A stretch of 5,507 bases of DNA from Candidatus Firestoneibacteriota bacterium. GTDB lineage: Bacteria > Oederibacteriota > JAAXVQ01. The stretch spans positions 1-5,507 of the forward strand of contig JAAXVQ010000165.1 in NCBI GenBank assembly GCA_013335425.1, given 5' to 3'. Position 1 is the first letter of the stretch. Each line of letters begins with the position of its first letter. Of this stretch, positions 4,396 through 5,507 are shown piece after piece. A program made the translations under genes and the position numbers. The notes below the pieces were generated by a model. It saw only the letters and a program-made list of their open reading frames with translations, was not told where the DNA came from and ran no database searches.

Positions 4396-5052
4396 ATGAT
4401 CGACCTGCACATGCACACCCTGATGTCCGACGGGGAGCTGATCCCGGCGGAGTTGGTTCAGCGCGCCAAGGCCGCGGGGTACCGCGCTCTGGCCATCACG
4501 GACCATGCGGACCAATCCAACTTAGAAGAGATGGTTCCCAGTCTGGTGCGAGCCGCCCATGCCCTGACTCTGGGGGCGGGGATTTTGGTTTTGCCGGGCG
4601 TGGAAATCACCCATGTCCCCCCGGCTCAAATACCGGATATGATTGCGCGGGCGCGGGAGTTGGGTGCCGCGGTGGTGGTGGTCCACGGGGAAACGCCGGT
4701 GGAGCCCGTGCCGGCCGGCACGAACCGCGCGGCCATCAACGGGCGTGCCGATATTTTGGCGCACCCGGGGCTCATTACGCTCGAAGACGCTAAGCTGGCA
4801 AAAGCCAACGGGGTTTGCCTGGAAATCACCTCGCGGGGCGGGCATAGTCTCACCAACGGGCATGTGGCCAAAACCGCCCTGCAGGCGAAATGCTCCCTGC
4901 TGTGCAACAGCGACACGCATGCTCCGGGGAACCTTCACTCGCCGGAACTGAGAAAAAAAGTCGTGTTGGGCGCGGGGCTGCATTTGGCGCAGTTGTCCGT
5001 CATGTTGAAAAACGCGGAGGCCATCTGCCGCCGCCATTCCCGGAAAGTTTAA
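4396..5052 (+). CDS. PHP-domain metal-dependent phosphoesterase (histidinol-phosphatase-like, free-standing)
   Basis: The protein has 218 residues. All expected PHP metal ligands are visible: DLHMHT (H5, H7), SDGE (D12), ITDHAD (H37), GVEIT (E70), VHGE (H97), AHPG (H123) and SDTH (D173, H175). Together they form the trinuclear metal centre. The internal signatures HVPPAQIP (73-80), GTNRAAI (108-114) and SLTNGHV (151-157) belong to a conserved subfamily usually labelled 'histidinol phosphate phosphatase domain-containing protein', found in archaea, deltaproteobacteria and candidate phyla. No histidine biosynthesis gene lies nearby, so the true substrate is open. The start has AGAGG (4384-4388) seven bases upstream. 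A gap of 18 bases separates it from the TPR gene, which suggests an operon. Confidence 0.9.
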   Translation: MIDLHMHTLMSDGELIPAELVQRAKAAGYRALAITDHADQSNLEEMVPSLVRAAHALTLGAGILVLPGVEITHVPPAQIPDMIARARELGAAVVVVHGETPVEPVPAGTNRAAINGRADILAHPGLITLEDAKLAKANGVCLEITSRGGHSLTNGHVAKTALQAKCSLLCNSDTHAPGNLHSPELRKKVVLGAGLHLAQLSVMLKNAEAICRRHSRKV

Positions 5053-5070
5053 AATCCACAAGGAGCACTC

Positions 5071-5507
5071 ATGGTTCAAAAACACATTAAGCATAAGCAG
5101 ATTTTGAAGACCTTAAAACGCGACGAACTCCGCGAAGGCGTGGACCGCGCCGTGGCCTTTGCCAAACACAACACGGAAAACCTTCTGATCTCCGTCATTA
5201 TTTTGGTGGTTCTGATTATTCTGGTGCCTATGTATTTCAAGCATCAGGCGGAGAACGAGATGCGGGCTTCCAACATGCTCGACCGGGCAATTTCGATTTC
5301 CGCGCAACCGGTGCAAGGGGAAAACGGGCTGGGGCAGGGGTTCAAGACCTTGGATGAAAAATATCATAAAACACTCGAGGCGTATCAGGAAGTTTCCACG
5401 ACCTACCGCAACACCAAAGTGGCGGTTTTGGCCCGACTGGGAGAGGCGGATTGCTGGTTTTACCTGAAGGATTACGCCAAGGCCGCAGCCATTTGCCGGG
5501 AGGAATT
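5071..5507 (+). CDS. Membrane-anchored tetratricopeptide-repeat protein, N-terminal part (runs off window)
   Basis: 145 codons are visible and the frame is still open at the edge. Residues 1-36 are basic and likely cytoplasmic. Residues 37-56 form one transmembrane helix (LLISVIILVVLIILVPMYF). The rest is extracytoplasmic, with a glycine-rich spacer (83-90), then helices from ~96. The stretch AVLARLGEADCWFYLKDYAK (118-137) fits the TPR pattern (A at position 8, then Y and A), followed by the start of the next helix. The layout resembles the YfgM family of ancillary periplasmic-chaperone subunits at the Sec translocon, or YbgF-like proteins; this is inference from architecture. The ribosome site AGGAG (5061-5065) is five bases before ATG. 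It follows the PHP gene by 18 bases. Confidence 0.75.
   Translation, partial: MVQKHIKHKQILKTLKRDELREGVDRAVAFAKHNTENLLISVIILVVLIILVPMYFKHQAENEMRASNMLDRAISISAQPVQGENGLGQGFKTLDEKYHKTLEAYQEVSTTYRNTKVAVLARLGEADCWFYLKDYAKAAAICREE

Noticed and set aside
4522..5094. 190-residue minus-strand open frame under the PHP gene
   Set aside because: The + strand frame has every PHP metal ligand in place; the antisense frame has no recognisable domain and is a G+C-rich shadow.

Overview
The window is a G+C-rich bacterial chromosome segment with ordinary housekeeping genes, all on the + strand, plus repeat-rich tRNA intergenic regions. The organism looks like a diderm: the 1155..1898 product has a signal peptide and a beta-barrel-like body. 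The tRNAs all encode CCA, and a MerR-type gene ends just upstream of tRNA-Pro. Together with a free-standing PHP phosphoesterase and a YfgM-like TPR protein, this fits deltaproteobacteria-like lineages or an uncultivated diderm phylum such as Omnitrophota. That placement is inference; no single feature fixes it.

Layout. Positions 1..228 are the 3' end of a MerR-family regulator. Positions 229..924 hold tRNA-Pro(GGG), tRNA-Pro(CGG) and a third, broken tRNA-Pro 3' end. These are separated by hairpins and by blocks of 7-bp-phased purine/pyrimidine repeats. Positions 925..1154 have no recognised gene. At 1155..2173 a predicted exported beta-barrel protein overlaps acylphosphatase (acyP) by one base, and a strong intrinsic terminator follows. 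At 2300..4057 are an RpoD/RpoS-type sigma factor with a long charged N-terminal extension and adenine phosphoribosyltransferase (apt). tRNA-Arg(CCT) lies at 4122..4198, followed by a GC hairpin and a second large heptad-repeat module. Positions 4396..5507 hold a PHP-domain phosphoesterase and the 5' part of a membrane-anchored TPR protein that runs off the window.

The protein genes look like three short transcription units: barrel-acyP, sigma-apt, and PHP-TPR. Their roles are apparently unrelated: envelope, acyl phosphate hydrolysis, transcription, purine salvage and a metal phosphoesterase.

The most interesting content is non-coding. A 7-bp-phased repeat of the type AYTYTCG recurs as pyrimidine-arm/purine-arm pairs beside the tRNA genes. 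A 191-bp segment carrying four consecutive hairpins sits between two exact 34-bp copies of the tRNA-Pro 3' end. I see no defence system, CRISPR array, transposase or integrase here.
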